DNA from: a virus
IMG/VR virus record: IMGVR_UViG_3300046787_000353
Span: 64,001-98,455 of that record
Length of the DNA: 34,455 nucleotides
Reading direction: 5' to 3' (one strand)
A model generated the notes under the pieces. That model was not told where the DNA came from and ran no database searches. It worked only from the letters and a program-made list of their open reading frames with translations. Below, piece by piece: positions 24,168 through 31,762 of this stretch (positions are counted from its first letter, which is position 1; each line of letters opens with the position of its first letter). Made by a program: the position numbers and the translations under genes.

Positions 24168-25434
24168 TTTTACTTAACATTTTCAATTTAGGTAACTGTA
24201 GTTGTTGAAACTTTGGTTGAGTTTTAGTATAAATACTATACTGATTTAAAATAGAATCAAACCCTTCGGTCATTTTTGATAAACTGAAATTTGCTAAGTT
24301 GTGTTTTCCTAATTTAGATGATTCGTTCTTATATTTATTATAATTCTTATAAACATCTTTGATTATAGGTAATGCTTTGGAAACATTTACATTGAACCAT
24401 TTAGCTTCTTTTAATAAAAATTGGTCAGCTGCCGATTCGTGTACTGCTTTCAATTCTCCTTCTAATAATACAGCCCCTTCTTTTAAGAAATCCAAATGCC
24501 CACTCCAATTAGAAACAATTACAGGCTTACCCGTCAAACTGAATTCTAATAAAGGTCTACCAAATCCTTCACCTTTTGTAAAGTTTAACATTGCTTTTAC
24601 CTTTGGATGTTCATATAATCCATTCATTTGAGATGGAGTTAAATCACCATGTAATAGATAAATTGGAACTGATTTATAATCGTTGCCCAATACTTCTCTG
24701 ATTTTCTTAATAGTGGCTTCTCTATCTAATACACTAAATCCAGCCGAAGATGTTTTTAAAACCAATGCAGGTTTTACTTTTTCATTCTTAAAAGCCATTG
24801 CGAATGTCTTAATCATCATTCCCACATTCTTTCTATCTTCACCCAAATCACCTCTTAGCCAATGTCCTACGAATAAGAATGCAAAATCTTCTTTGATTGA
24901 ATCCAATTCAGTTACATGTACCACTACATCAGTTCCGAAATCAAGTTCATCAAATCCTTCAAAGAGAACCTCTATCGGTTTTTGAATTTTATGCTGTGCA
25001 ATCAATTGTCCACTATTTCTATCCTGCTCATTATAAACAGAATCTACTAAACTCTTTTTAGAATGTTCGGATGGAACGATTAATAAATCCATTCTATTAC
25101 ATCCATGTACCCAATCCAATGCACAATGTGTCGTTTCAATTGCGGCAGTGATACCAATGTTGTAGTGCCCCAATGGTTGAAATTCATTTGGTACTGTGAC
25201 CTGAATGTAGATATCTGGCTTACTTTCTATTTTTGGTATAATACTATTAACTACCCATTTATGAAATTCGTTATCGTAATTAAGAGCATCCATTGGAGTT
25301 TGTCCCCAACGTGTACTAATTACTTTAATTTCGAATTTATCTAATTTATATAGTGAATGTAATAAGTCCCTAGCGTGGTCACCATATCCACTTCTCGTTG
25401 CTACCGGTCCTTGAAATACTAATGTCGGTTTCAT
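24154..25434 (-). CDS. GT4-type glycosyltransferase, 426 aa
   Basis: A full-length GT-B enzyme of the GT4 group. GPVATRSGYGDHARDLLHSL is the N-terminal glycine-rich loop of the family. FLFVGHWLRGDLGEDRKNVG opens the C-terminal domain, and the E-x7-E motif is GEGFGRPLLEFSLTGKPVI (Glu289, Glu297). It starts one base after the second GT4-like gene. Two adjacent full-length GT4 enzymes plus several small GT2 enzymes suggest that the glycan has several linkages. Donor unknown. Confidence 0.87.
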   Translation of the reverse strand: MKPTLVFQGPVATRSGYGDHARDLLHSLYKLDKFEIKVISTRWGQTPMDALNYDNEFHKWVVNSIIPKIESKPDIYIQVTVPNEFQPLGHYNIGITAAIETTHCALDWVHGCNRMDLLIVPSEHSKKSLVDSVYNEQDRNSGQLIAQHKIQKPIEVLFEGFDELDFGTDVVVHVTELDSIKEDFAFLFVGHWLRGDLGEDRKNVGMMIKTFAMAFKNEKVKPALVLKTSSAGFSVLDREATIKKIREVLGNDYKSVPIYLLHGDLTPSQMNGLYEHPKVKAMLNFTKGEGFGRPLLEFSLTGKPVIVSNWSGHLDFLKEGAVLLEGELKAVHESAADQFLLKEAKWFNVNVSKALPIIKDVYKNYNKYKNESSKLGKHNLANFSLSKMTEGFDSILNQYSIYTKTQPKFQQLQLPKLKMLSKNDNI

Positions 25435-25435
25435 A

Positions 25436-26818
25436 TTATAACTCTATTAACTTAAATTTTTGTTTTGGTTTCCAATTTGCGAAAGCTCCTTCCATACCAT
25501 CTACTAATGATTGGCACATAGCCTCTCTACTTAGTAATCCATCGCCTAACATCCATTTTCTACCTTTTTCACCTGCTATATCTCTATCTTCTTTTGGAGT
25601 TAAATACCATTCCATAATAAGTGGCGAAATATCTTCGAAATCAACTCTATCATCAAAAATATATGGAGTAGGAACTGAACCTGTTGTTGAACGTACTGGC
25701 CAAATTGGTTTAACCCAATCTCCCCATACTACACCGGCTTTTTTATGCTTATCATGCAATGAACCAATTTCAACATAATCTTCAGCGGTTAATAATTTAC
25801 CCGTTGCGATATCTCTGAATCCACATTGGTCTTGCATACCACCCGTTACATTTACAATGATTGGAGTTCCAGCCATTACCGATTCTGCGGTTGCTAATCC
25901 AAATCCTTCATTTGATGCCACATTGATTGTAACATCTCCAATGTTATAAAGATAATTCAATTCGGTTTCAGTATAACGATTTGGTGCAAATATCACATTA
26001 GTTTCAGGTGAACAACAATGTGCAATTGTAGTTGGTAAGTCTGTACCATGCTCTTGAATAGGTTCGGTGTGCATTAATAAACAAACCTTATCTCTTTTTT
26101 CCGGAGCAAGCGCGGCAACAAACTTATCAAATGCTAATATAACATCGATTGGTTGTTTTCTACGAATGTTTCTATTATTCCAATATAAAACAAATTCATA
26201 TTCTTTTTCTCCAAAGATACTTTTTTTGAATTCTTGCGGAACATCTACTTTTTTGTATAGGTCTGAATTAATACCATGTGGTACATAGCTTACTTGCCAA
26301 TCAGCAGGTGGTGTCCAATGTGATTCCTTATCCCACCCCCAAACTCTCTTAGTAATACCATAGGTTTGTTTTGAGATACATCCAATCCAATCACAACTTT
26401 CATAATAATTTCTATTATATTTTGGGTCTGGCAAATCATCCCAAATGTGATAAAAGAATAACGGAACTGATTGTCTAATTTCGTGTTCAATCTCATATAA
26501 CCAAATCCAATATCTTGGGTCTGTAAAGTGTAAGATTGCATCCGGCTTCTCAATCATTAATAATTGCCTAATTATATCAGCGTTTCCATACCCATCTGAT
26601 GGGTAGATTTTCACATTTGCATCCGATACGCCCGTTTGAGCACGAACATCATCGTTTAAATCTAAAACCTTACCTGCTTCTGGATGTTTGATTGCTGCCC
26701 CCAATTGAACCCAATCGTATTTGTCAACTGTTCCCATAACCAATTGTTTGGAAACGTTAGCGATACCACTCGCCATTCGTAAATCATCTGATAATAACAG
26801 AATCTTCTTTTTTGCCAT
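25436..26818 (-). CDS. GT4-type glycosyltransferase, 460 aa
   Basis: KILLLSDDLRMASGIANVSK is the start of GT4-like enzymes with their glycine/serine loop. EFVLYWNNRNIRRKQPIDVI marks the entry into the second domain and NEGFGLATAESVMAGTPIIV holds the E-x7-E pair (Glu304, Glu312). ILHFTDPRYWIWLYEIE and YHIWDDLPDPKYN are features of the acceptor side. It is the first large enzyme of the glycan operon, after the small 65-aa gene. Function as a sugar transferase is secure; the sugar is unknown. Confidence 0.87.
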   Translation of the reverse strand: MAKKKILLLSDDLRMASGIANVSKQLVMGTVDKYDWVQLGAAIKHPEAGKVLDLNDDVRAQTGVSDANVKIYPSDGYGNADIIRQLLMIEKPDAILHFTDPRYWIWLYEIEHEIRQSVPLFFYHIWDDLPDPKYNRNYYESCDWIGCISKQTYGITKRVWGWDKESHWTPPADWQVSYVPHGINSDLYKKVDVPQEFKKSIFGEKEYEFVLYWNNRNIRRKQPIDVILAFDKFVAALAPEKRDKVCLLMHTEPIQEHGTDLPTTIAHCCSPETNVIFAPNRYTETELNYLYNIGDVTINVASNEGFGLATAESVMAGTPIIVNVTGGMQDQCGFRDIATGKLLTAEDYVEIGSLHDKHKKAGVVWGDWVKPIWPVRSTTGSVPTPYIFDDRVDFEDISPLIMEWYLTPKEDRDIAGEKGRKWMLGDGLLSREAMCQSLVDGMEGAFANWKPKQKFKLIEL

Positions 26819-26833
26819 AACTGTTTTGTTCTC

Positions 26834-27031
26834 TTAAAATTGTGAACCACTAGTTTGTAATATAGTGTATTCATTTAATTGTTTTCTAAATCCTTCATTT
26901 TTGGTATAAAGGTCTAAAGTTCTATTAACAAGTCTTTGAAAGTTTAACCCACCTTGTATGGTTACCATTTTAAATTCCTCATCATATAACTCCTTTATAA
27001 CTTTAACCGTAGTTAATTTTAAATTTGCCAT
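26834..27031 (-). CDS. Small protein resembling a ribbon-helix-helix regulator, 65 aa
   Basis: MANLKLTTVKVIKELYDEEF, then GGLNFQRLVNRTLDLYTKNE. The form 'short basic strand (KLTTVKV), helix, turn, helix with NRTLDLY' resembles ribbon-helix-helix DNA-binding proteins of phages. An imperfect inverted repeat lies just upstream (27041-27064) and would be a plausible site if the protein controls its own operon. The assignment is from pattern only. It sits between the nuclease gene and the first GT4 gene. Confidence 0.6.
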   Translation of the reverse strand: MANLKLTTVKVIKELYDEEFKMVTIQGGLNFQRLVNRTLDLYTKNEGFRKQLNEYTILQTSGSQF

Positions 27032-27040
27032 AATAGTTTA

Positions 27041-27064
27041 TTGTATATATACATATATATAACA
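27041..27064. repeat. Imperfect inverted repeat upstream of the 65-aa gene
   Basis: TTGTATATATAC-ATATATAT-AACAA: arms TTGT...ACAA around an alternating AT core. It sits in the 37-base gap between the nuclease stop (27069) and the 65-aa start. It has no T-tract, so a terminator is unlikely; an operator for a small DNA-binding protein is a guess. AT alternation alone can give such a repeat by chance. Confidence 0.35.
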
Positions 27065-27068
27065 AAAA

Positions 27069-27932
27069 TTATTTTCCATCACAAATTCCTCGTTGTTTAA
27101 ATTCACACCAATCACATAGCTTTGATGGTCGTTTTGGATATTCCACATCGGTTCTATACGAACCATCTTCATTAAATACACTATCTACGAATTCGGTAAA
27201 TCCTTTCCATGCTTTATTCATAGATGGTTTACCGCTCGCAGGAACGTGTCTACTAATACGTGGGATATGGAAATCAGCCGTTTCCGATACTTTACGTTTT
27301 AGAATCATAAATTCAACATCAATCATATCAGGTGAAATACCTAATAATTCTGCGTAGAATTTTTTATATAATAAAATTTGTGAATTTTTAACCGGGTCGG
27401 TTTTCTGATATTTACCCCATCCTCTAGTGGATGTTTTGAAATCGGTAATACGATATCTACCAGTCGATTTGTTTCTAACAATAAAGTCAATAAATCCTAA
27501 AAAAGATACATTCTCACCTATCTTAGTATTGATAACTTGCTCAATTGCAACTAACTCATCATCTTTTAAAGAAAAAAAGTTGTTGAAATTTTTAGATTTC
27601 TGAAAGTAGTCTAAAATTAGATACCCATCTTCTAAAAACTCCACCAACTCTTCTTTAGAACATATCGGGTTTTGCCCATCGTTTGATTCCTTAATAAAGA
27701 ATTCTCTCATTTTTTCTTTAAGAAATTCTTTTGTATTCATATTCTTATCAGCTTGTGATTTGGATATGGTAAGACATCTACTTAGATACTCTTGTAAGGT
27801 TTCGTGCATCGCAGAACCAAACACCGAATGTATATTAGACGATGAATCTCTCAACTCATCTATGTAACTAAATTTGTATTGTTGTGGACAACTACTCCAC
27901 ATACTATATTGGGAAAATGAAACTCTAGCCAT
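27069..27932 (-). CDS. PD-(D/E)XK nuclease, RecB/Cas4-like with possible Fe-S cluster
   Basis: A 287-aa single-domain nuclease. GSAMHETLQ (39-47, His43), GFIDFIVRN (146-154, Asp149) and RITDFKTS (161-168, Asp164 and Lys166) are the PD-(D/E)XK motifs, with Gln185 in QILLYKKFYAE as the QxxxY-type motif. Cys15 (SSCPQQYKF) and Cys273, Cys276, Cys284 (CDWCEFKQRGIC) have the spacing of the Fe-S cluster in AddB and Cas4-like nucleases. It likely processes DNA ends in recombination or repair. It is the first gene behind the promoter at 27950-27981 and heads the glycan operon rather than the replisome unit. Confidence 0.87.
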   Translation of the reverse strand: MARVSFSQYSMWSSCPQQYKFSYIDELRDSSSNIHSVFGSAMHETLQEYLSRCLTISKSQADKNMNTKEFLKEKMREFFIKESNDGQNPICSKEELVEFLEDGYLILDYFQKSKNFNNFFSLKDDELVAIEQVINTKIGENVSFLGFIDFIVRNKSTGRYRITDFKTSTRGWGKYQKTDPVKNSQILLYKKFYAELLGISPDMIDVEFMILKRKVSETADFHIPRISRHVPASGKPSMNKAWKGFTEFVDSVFNEDGSYRTDVEYPKRPSKLCDWCEFKQRGICDGK

Positions 27933-27949
27933 TACTTATATTGTTTATA

Positions 27950-27981
27950 CAAATATACAACTTTTATTTCATTATTCCAAA
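27950..27981 (-). promoter_or_regulatory. Bacteroidota-type promoter for the nuclease/glycan operon
   Basis: On the minus strand, TTTG (27978-27981), a 20-base spacer, then TATATTTG (27950-27957), a full match to the -33/-7 pattern, 17 bases before the ATG. No terminator lies between it and the end of the clamp-loader gene. It may start a transcript running 14.5 kb to 13373. Confidence 0.78.
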
Positions 27982-27983
27982 TA

Positions 27984-28436
27984 TTATATCTTTAATTTTA
28001 ACTTTGTAATTTGCTTTTTGTCAATTCCGTATTTCTCCGAAATGTACTTCAAATTCTCTCTGCCTTCTCTGGTTGCATATAATACTTCCAAATAGTCGTG
28101 TGCTTGTCTTTCTGAACAACTATATTCTTTTTGAAGTAATTCCACGATAAATGCTTCATACTTTTCGGCAGATTTACCTTTCATATATTTCAGAAAATAC
28201 CTACCTTTTGGAATAACATTGATATACAACTTATACATATCCTTCGGTTCAAGTGTTTGAGTCAAAGGTAGTATAGTTGCAATCAATTCAACCCAATCAG
28301 GGTTCATCGAAAGAAAACGATTAATCATAAAATTACTCCACGTTTTCTTATCTTCTTCCGATAGTTTTTCATAATACTTCGGGTCTTGCTCGTTGGTTAT
28401 AGCCTTTATGTGGTCAAATAACGTTTTACCAGCCAT
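27984..28436 (-). CDS. Clamp-loader small subunit (gp62-like)
   Basis: Partner of the clamp-loader ATPase in loading the sliding clamp. The helical sequence FDHIKAITNEQDPKYYEKLS, then TWSNFMINRFLSMNPDWVEL and YKLYINVIPKGRYFLKYMK is what I know from gp62-like proteins of T4-like phages. At 150 aa it is shorter than T4 gp62 (187 aa). Order after the gp44-like gene (with a small zinc-ribbon gene between) agrees with the T4 arrangement of gp44 then gp62. It is the last gene of the replisome unit. Confidence 0.85.
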   Translation of the reverse strand: MAGKTLFDHIKAITNEQDPKYYEKLSEEDKKTWSNFMINRFLSMNPDWVELIATILPLTQTLEPKDMYKLYINVIPKGRYFLKYMKGKSAEKYEAFIVELLQKEYSCSERQAHDYLEVLYATREGRENLKYISEKYGIDKKQITKLKLKI

Positions 28437-28437
28437 A

Positions 28438-28680
28438 TTATTCTATTGTTGGAGTTTTAACTTCTCTTAATTCAAGAGGTAATAACTCTTGTAGTGGTTT
28501 TCCACAAGCCGTACATAAGTACATTTCAATTGGAATAATTGTATCCTGTGGGTTTCCAGTCATTATCTTACTTAATTTTTTGAATCTATAACCTGGCATA
28601 AATGTATTATTACCACAATCACAATTCATATCCCTTGCATCTTTTAAATTAATACCTGCCGGTAATCCTTGTCCTTCCAT
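28438..28680 (-). CDS. Zinc-ribbon-like phage protein, 80 aa
   Basis: Four cysteines in two pairs, Cys20/Cys22 (CDC) and Cys56/Cys59 (CTAC), with a middle of MPGYRFKKLSKIMTGNPQDT and then PIEMYLCTACGKPL. A zinc ribbon is likely. It lies between the two clamp-loader genes, its start sharing a base with the stop of the large subunit (TAATG). Position suggests a role in replication or late transcription; no function is known to me. Confidence 0.72.
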   Translation of the reverse strand: MEGQGLPAGINLKDARDMNCDCGNNTFMPGYRFKKLSKIMTGNPQDTIIPIEMYLCTACGKPLQELLPLELREVKTPTIE

Positions 28681-29627
28681 TATCTTATGATATTTATAAG
28701 TTGAATTAATAATGATGCGAATACTATTTCCTTATCAACAACCAATGCATCTTTTGATTGTGCTTCAGCGATTGCTAAAATGATATTTGCTGTGTTACCA
28801 CCTGCGTAATCATCTACTTTATCGTATAAGAAAGTGTACATCTCTGTATAATCAGTCATCTGATTATCTAATACCATTTGTCTTGTTTTCAAATATAGAT
28901 TTCTCTTATCATCATTACCTTTAAGTGCTTCCACTAATTTGGTTTTGAAATCTGATTCAATCATAATTGCTTTATCCACTTTCAATTCTCCCTTATTCGA
29001 TTGTAATTGACAGGTATTTAAAATTCTGCGGATATCTGGGTAATATGTACTTACGATTTCAGCTACATTTTTTAAATCGTATGTAATCTTTTCAGTATCC
29101 AAAATCTTAGCTACTTGCATTGCTACATCCTTTTTCGTTGGAGGTGTGATTGCAAATGATTGACATCTACTTTGAATTGGGTCAATGATTTTTTCAATGT
29201 AGTTACACGTTAAAATGAATCTACAATGCTTACTAAACGTTTCCATTAAGTTACGCAAGATTGCCTGTGCATTTGGAGTCATATAATCAAACTCATCCAA
29301 AATTACAACCTTAAATCCAGCAAAACCTACCGATGATGCGAATCCTTTTACTTTGTTACGAACTGTATCAACGTTGTTTTCATCCGATGCGTTAATAATC
29401 ATAAAATCACATTTGATTGTGTTTACGATTAATTTAGCAAGTGTGGTTTTACCTGTCCCAGCTTTTCCATATAACAATAGATGTGGGATATCGTTACTAT
29501 CCAAATATTGCTGAATAGTTTCTTTGATGGTTTCGTTACCAACATAGTCAGCTAAAGTTTGTGGGCGGTATTTCTCCACCCACAAGCTATGCTCTTTTGT
29601 ATTAATGTTATTTGCGAAAAAGCTCAT
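28680..29627 (-). CDS. Clamp-loader large subunit, AAA+ ATPase (gp44-like)
   Basis: ATP-driven loader for the sliding clamp. Walker A GKAGTGKTT (54-62), Walker B VVILDEFDYM (107-116), sensor 1 ILTCNY (138-143) and the Arg finger SRC (153-155) are all present. The N-terminal WVEKYRPQTLADYVGNE is the RFC/gp44 signature. At 315 aa it matches T4 gp44 (319 aa). It precedes the zinc-ribbon and gp62-like genes and follows the MazG-like gene by 2 bases. Confidence 0.95.
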   Translation of the reverse strand: MSFFANNINTKEHSLWVEKYRPQTLADYVGNETIKETIQQYLDSNDIPHLLLYGKAGTGKTTLAKLIVNTIKCDFMIINASDENNVDTVRNKVKGFASSVGFAGFKVVILDEFDYMTPNAQAILRNLMETFSKHCRFILTCNYIEKIIDPIQSRCQSFAITPPTKKDVAMQVAKILDTEKITYDLKNVAEIVSTYYPDIRRILNTCQLQSNKGELKVDKAIMIESDFKTKLVEALKGNDDKRNLYLKTRQMVLDNQMTDYTEMYTFLYDKVDDYAGGNTANIILAIAEAQSKDALVVDKEIVFASLLIQLINIIR

Positions 29628-29629
29628 AA

Positions 29630-29929
29630 TTAATTTTTAATGAATACTCCATTTTCGGTTTTACCCGTTCTGTCTTTAATCTCATTCCAAGCTGCTTCTA
29701 AACAATCAACAGGTTCTAAGCCTAATTGTTTTGCTAAGATAATAAGTGTTACAAATGAATCACCAATACCATCTTTGATTTCAGCTTCTTTGTTTTTCAA
29801 CAATGCTCCAGATGTTTCACCTACCTCTTCCATTACTTTTAGTAATTGTTTAGGTGCATTTTCTTTTTTTAAGATGTTTTTATCATCTGCCCATTGGCTT
29901 ACGTTTTCGATTAAATTGTCAAATGTCAT
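29630..29929 (-). CDS. MazG-like NTP pyrophosphohydrolase, 99 aa
   Basis: Likely hydrolyses nucleoside triphosphates. KVMEEVGETSGAL, then EIKDGIGDSFVTLI gives the ExxE...ExxD metal-binding pattern of the all-alpha NTP pyrophosphatase family. It sits inside the replisome operon, so dNTP pool or ppGpp control during phage DNA synthesis is a natural role. Small phage MazG-like proteins of this size are common. The family assignment is good; substrate unknown. Confidence 0.85.
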   Translation of the reverse strand: MTFDNLIENVSQWADDKNILKKENAPKQLLKVMEEVGETSGALLKNKEAEIKDGIGDSFVTLIILAKQLGLEPVDCLEAAWNEIKDRTGKTENGVFIKN

Positions 29930-29930
29930 A

Positions 29931-30236
29931 TTATTTTTTTTGTTCTGCTCTTAATTTTTTAGTTTCTTCTGTGATTTCTCGTGGGAAGATTCTAAATGCC
30001 ATTCCGTTTTGAGTAAAGTTCATTCCTTCCGATTTTACTGGCTTCAATTCAAATGTAAGGTTTCCAGGTTCTTCACCTTCTGCCGACCATCCAAATACTA
30101 CCGGCTCATTATCAAAGAATTGAAAACACCATTCGGCATCTTTCAATGGTTCTTCGGGTGTAGTTGGTAGAACCGACCCATTTGCCGATTCTAAATTTAT
30201 TTCTTCGTTTGCTGCGAATCCGTTATCTTCTATCAT
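29931..30236 (-). CDS. Uncharacterised 101-aa protein in the replisome operon
   Basis: An acidic protein with a low-complexity first part (about 1-32) and a beta-like second part (DAEWCFQFFDNEPVVFGWSA, then NLTFELKPVKSEGMNFTQNG). It sits 6 bases after the clamp gene and 1 base before the MazG-like gene. No family recognised; position links it to DNA replication. Confidence 0.65.
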   Translation of the reverse strand: MIEDNGFAANEEINLESANGSVLPTTPEEPLKDAEWCFQFFDNEPVVFGWSAEGEEPGNLTFELKPVKSEGMNFTQNGMAFRIFPREITEETKKLRAEQKK

Positions 30237-30242
30237 AATTTA

Positions 30243-30956
30243 TTAGTTTGAGATTTCCACTAAATAATAACGACAATTGAACTCATCAATTTTGAAATTG
30301 ATTGTAGCCAATCCATCTGGCGATACACTCAATTTAGCCGATGTAGCCTCTTTGTTAGCCGTTAAGATTTCTTTTAAATATTTTGCTGAAAATGAAATTG
30401 GTTTTACATCACCTGTGAATCCTTTGATTGCTGTGAATGTAACTCTATTTGTTGAGATTGTAGAGTAACCAATTGCAAGTTTTAAATCACCACCTTCTGG
30501 GAAGATTGTAAATGTATCGATATCACTCAATGCTCCCTTTGCTTTGATGAACTTGTCAATCATAGAAGAAGTCATCTCAATATCAATATTGAAATCAGGT
30601 AATTGTTTCAAATCAGGTACAACCGGAATTACACCTAAATCTGCTAATTGATACGAAGTTTCAGTATCATCCGATGCTAATTTCAATACGGTAGCTTTAT
30701 CACCAGCCATATCTACTTTTAAACTTAAATCGTTATCTAAAATTCCTACCAAATTCTTTAATAAAGAAGTTGTGTAAATACCAATGTTGAATGGGGTTGA
30801 TGTAAATCCATCAAAATCCACTTCACCTAACATCGTTTTGTCATCGGAAATAAATCTAACTGATAATTTAGTTCCTTCTGCGTTCCATGCTACTGATTCA
30901 ATTACTCCACCTAATGAGTATTTCTGAATGAAGCGTAATAAATGTTGCTTGTTCAT
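30243..30956 (-). CDS. Sliding clamp (gp45-like)
   Basis: Trimeric processivity ring for the phage polymerase. At 237 aa it is close to T4 gp45 (228 aa). It has weak sequence signature but the expected two-domain alternating pattern: FIQKYSLGGVIESVAWNAEG, then NIGIYTTSLLKNLVGILDND, SYQLADLGVIP and FSAKYLKEILTANKEATSAK. Position as the first gene of a unit holding both clamp-loader subunits supports it. The promoter is at 30996-31027. Confidence 0.88.
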   Translation of the reverse strand: MNKQHLLRFIQKYSLGGVIESVAWNAEGTKLSVRFISDDKTMLGEVDFDGFTSTPFNIGIYTTSLLKNLVGILDNDLSLKVDMAGDKATVLKLASDDTETSYQLADLGVIPVVPDLKQLPDFNIDIEMTSSMIDKFIKAKGALSDIDTFTIFPEGGDLKLAIGYSTISTNRVTFTAIKGFTGDVKPISFSAKYLKEILTANKEATSAKLSVSPDGLATINFKIDEFNCRYYLVEISN

Positions 30957-30995
30957 ACTTTTTTTTTGTTTGTTTAAAATTTAATTATTGTTCTA

Positions 30996-31027
30996 CAAAT
31001 ATACTATAAATTTTTCAAAATACCAAC
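30996..31027 (-). promoter_or_regulatory. Bacteroidota-type promoter for the sliding-clamp operon
   Basis: On the minus strand, GTTG (31024-31027), a 20-base spacer, then TATATTTG (30996-31003): full -7 box and 3-of-4 -33 box, 39 bases before the ATG. It overlaps the end of the SGNH gene, so there is no room for a terminator. Confidence 0.7.
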
Positions 31028-31762
31028 TGTTTTTAGATATTTGTGTAAATTTTGTGCATATTCTTTGTTTTCATCCGATGTGGCATGCTCATGTACATCT
31101 GAATATTGTTTATAATCTCCATCGAATCGGTTATCATCGGTGTATTCGGTATTAACGAATGTACCATTCCAGATAAATGGGATATTTTTGTTTTTTAAAT
31201 AATTGGAAATCAGTAAATGATTTTTTAACCAATTGATGTAATCATCTTCGGGGTTTGATACTGAACTTAGCATTTCAAATTCACGCATACCATCCGAATG
31301 TTCTTTATAATATCCCCAAGGATTTAAAGCGAATGGTTCAATTCCACCATCGGATTTGTAATATTCTCTACGAGATGGATATGTGTACATTACTAAAACT
31401 AAATTCGGAGTAACCTTATCCACAAACGTTAGAATTGTTCTAGCTATATAGTCATTACTTCTACCACTATACCCAAAATTCAAATCCACACTATTTGGAA
31501 TGGATTTAGATAAGTGATACGGCCAAGTCCCATCATCGGAAACGCCTATCCCTTCGGTATGCGAACACCCAACACTCATTATTTTGAATCCATTTTTTAA
31601 AAACGAATCACCTCTGAAACCTAATTCATTATAAGTGTAGGTATTCTCCGAACTATTATCCGAACCAGAGCCTTGGAATCTTCTTCCAACTCTCTCTTTC
31701 AGTTTCCATCTGAATGATGTTACATCAAATGTTATAGGTTTCCAAAATTTTAATCCTTTCAT
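31004..31762 (-). CDS. SGNH-type hydrolase-like protein, 252 aa
   Basis: YNELGFRGDSF (44-54) followed by IMSVGCSHTEGIG (61-73, Ser67 as nucleophile) is a form typical of phage SGNH proteins. A His-rich C-terminal region (DVHEHATSDENKEYA) may supply Asp/His. It is located directly after the DNA polymerase (stop and start share a base, TAATG), away from the glycan operon. Cytoplasmic, no signal peptide. Its substrate is unknown; glycan acyl groups are the usual target of the superfamily. Confidence 0.7.
   Translation of the reverse strand: MKGLKFWKPITFDVTSFRWKLKERVGRRFQGSGSDNSSENTYTYNELGFRGDSFLKNGFKIMSVGCSHTEGIGVSDDGTWPYHLSKSIPNSVDLNFGYSGRSNDYIARTILTFVDKVTPNLVLVMYTYPSRREYYKSDGGIEPFALNPWGYYKEHSDGMREFEMLSSVSNPEDDYINWLKNHLLISNYLKNKNIPFIWNGTFVNTEYTDDNRFDGDYKQYSDVHEHATSDENKEYAQNLHKYLKTVGILKNL

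Noticed and set aside
28691-28698. T4 late-promoter-like TATAAATA on the minus strand before the zinc-ribbon gene
   Set aside because: It lies inside the end of the clamp-loader gene as part of its codons, and I found no other examples before late-type genes.
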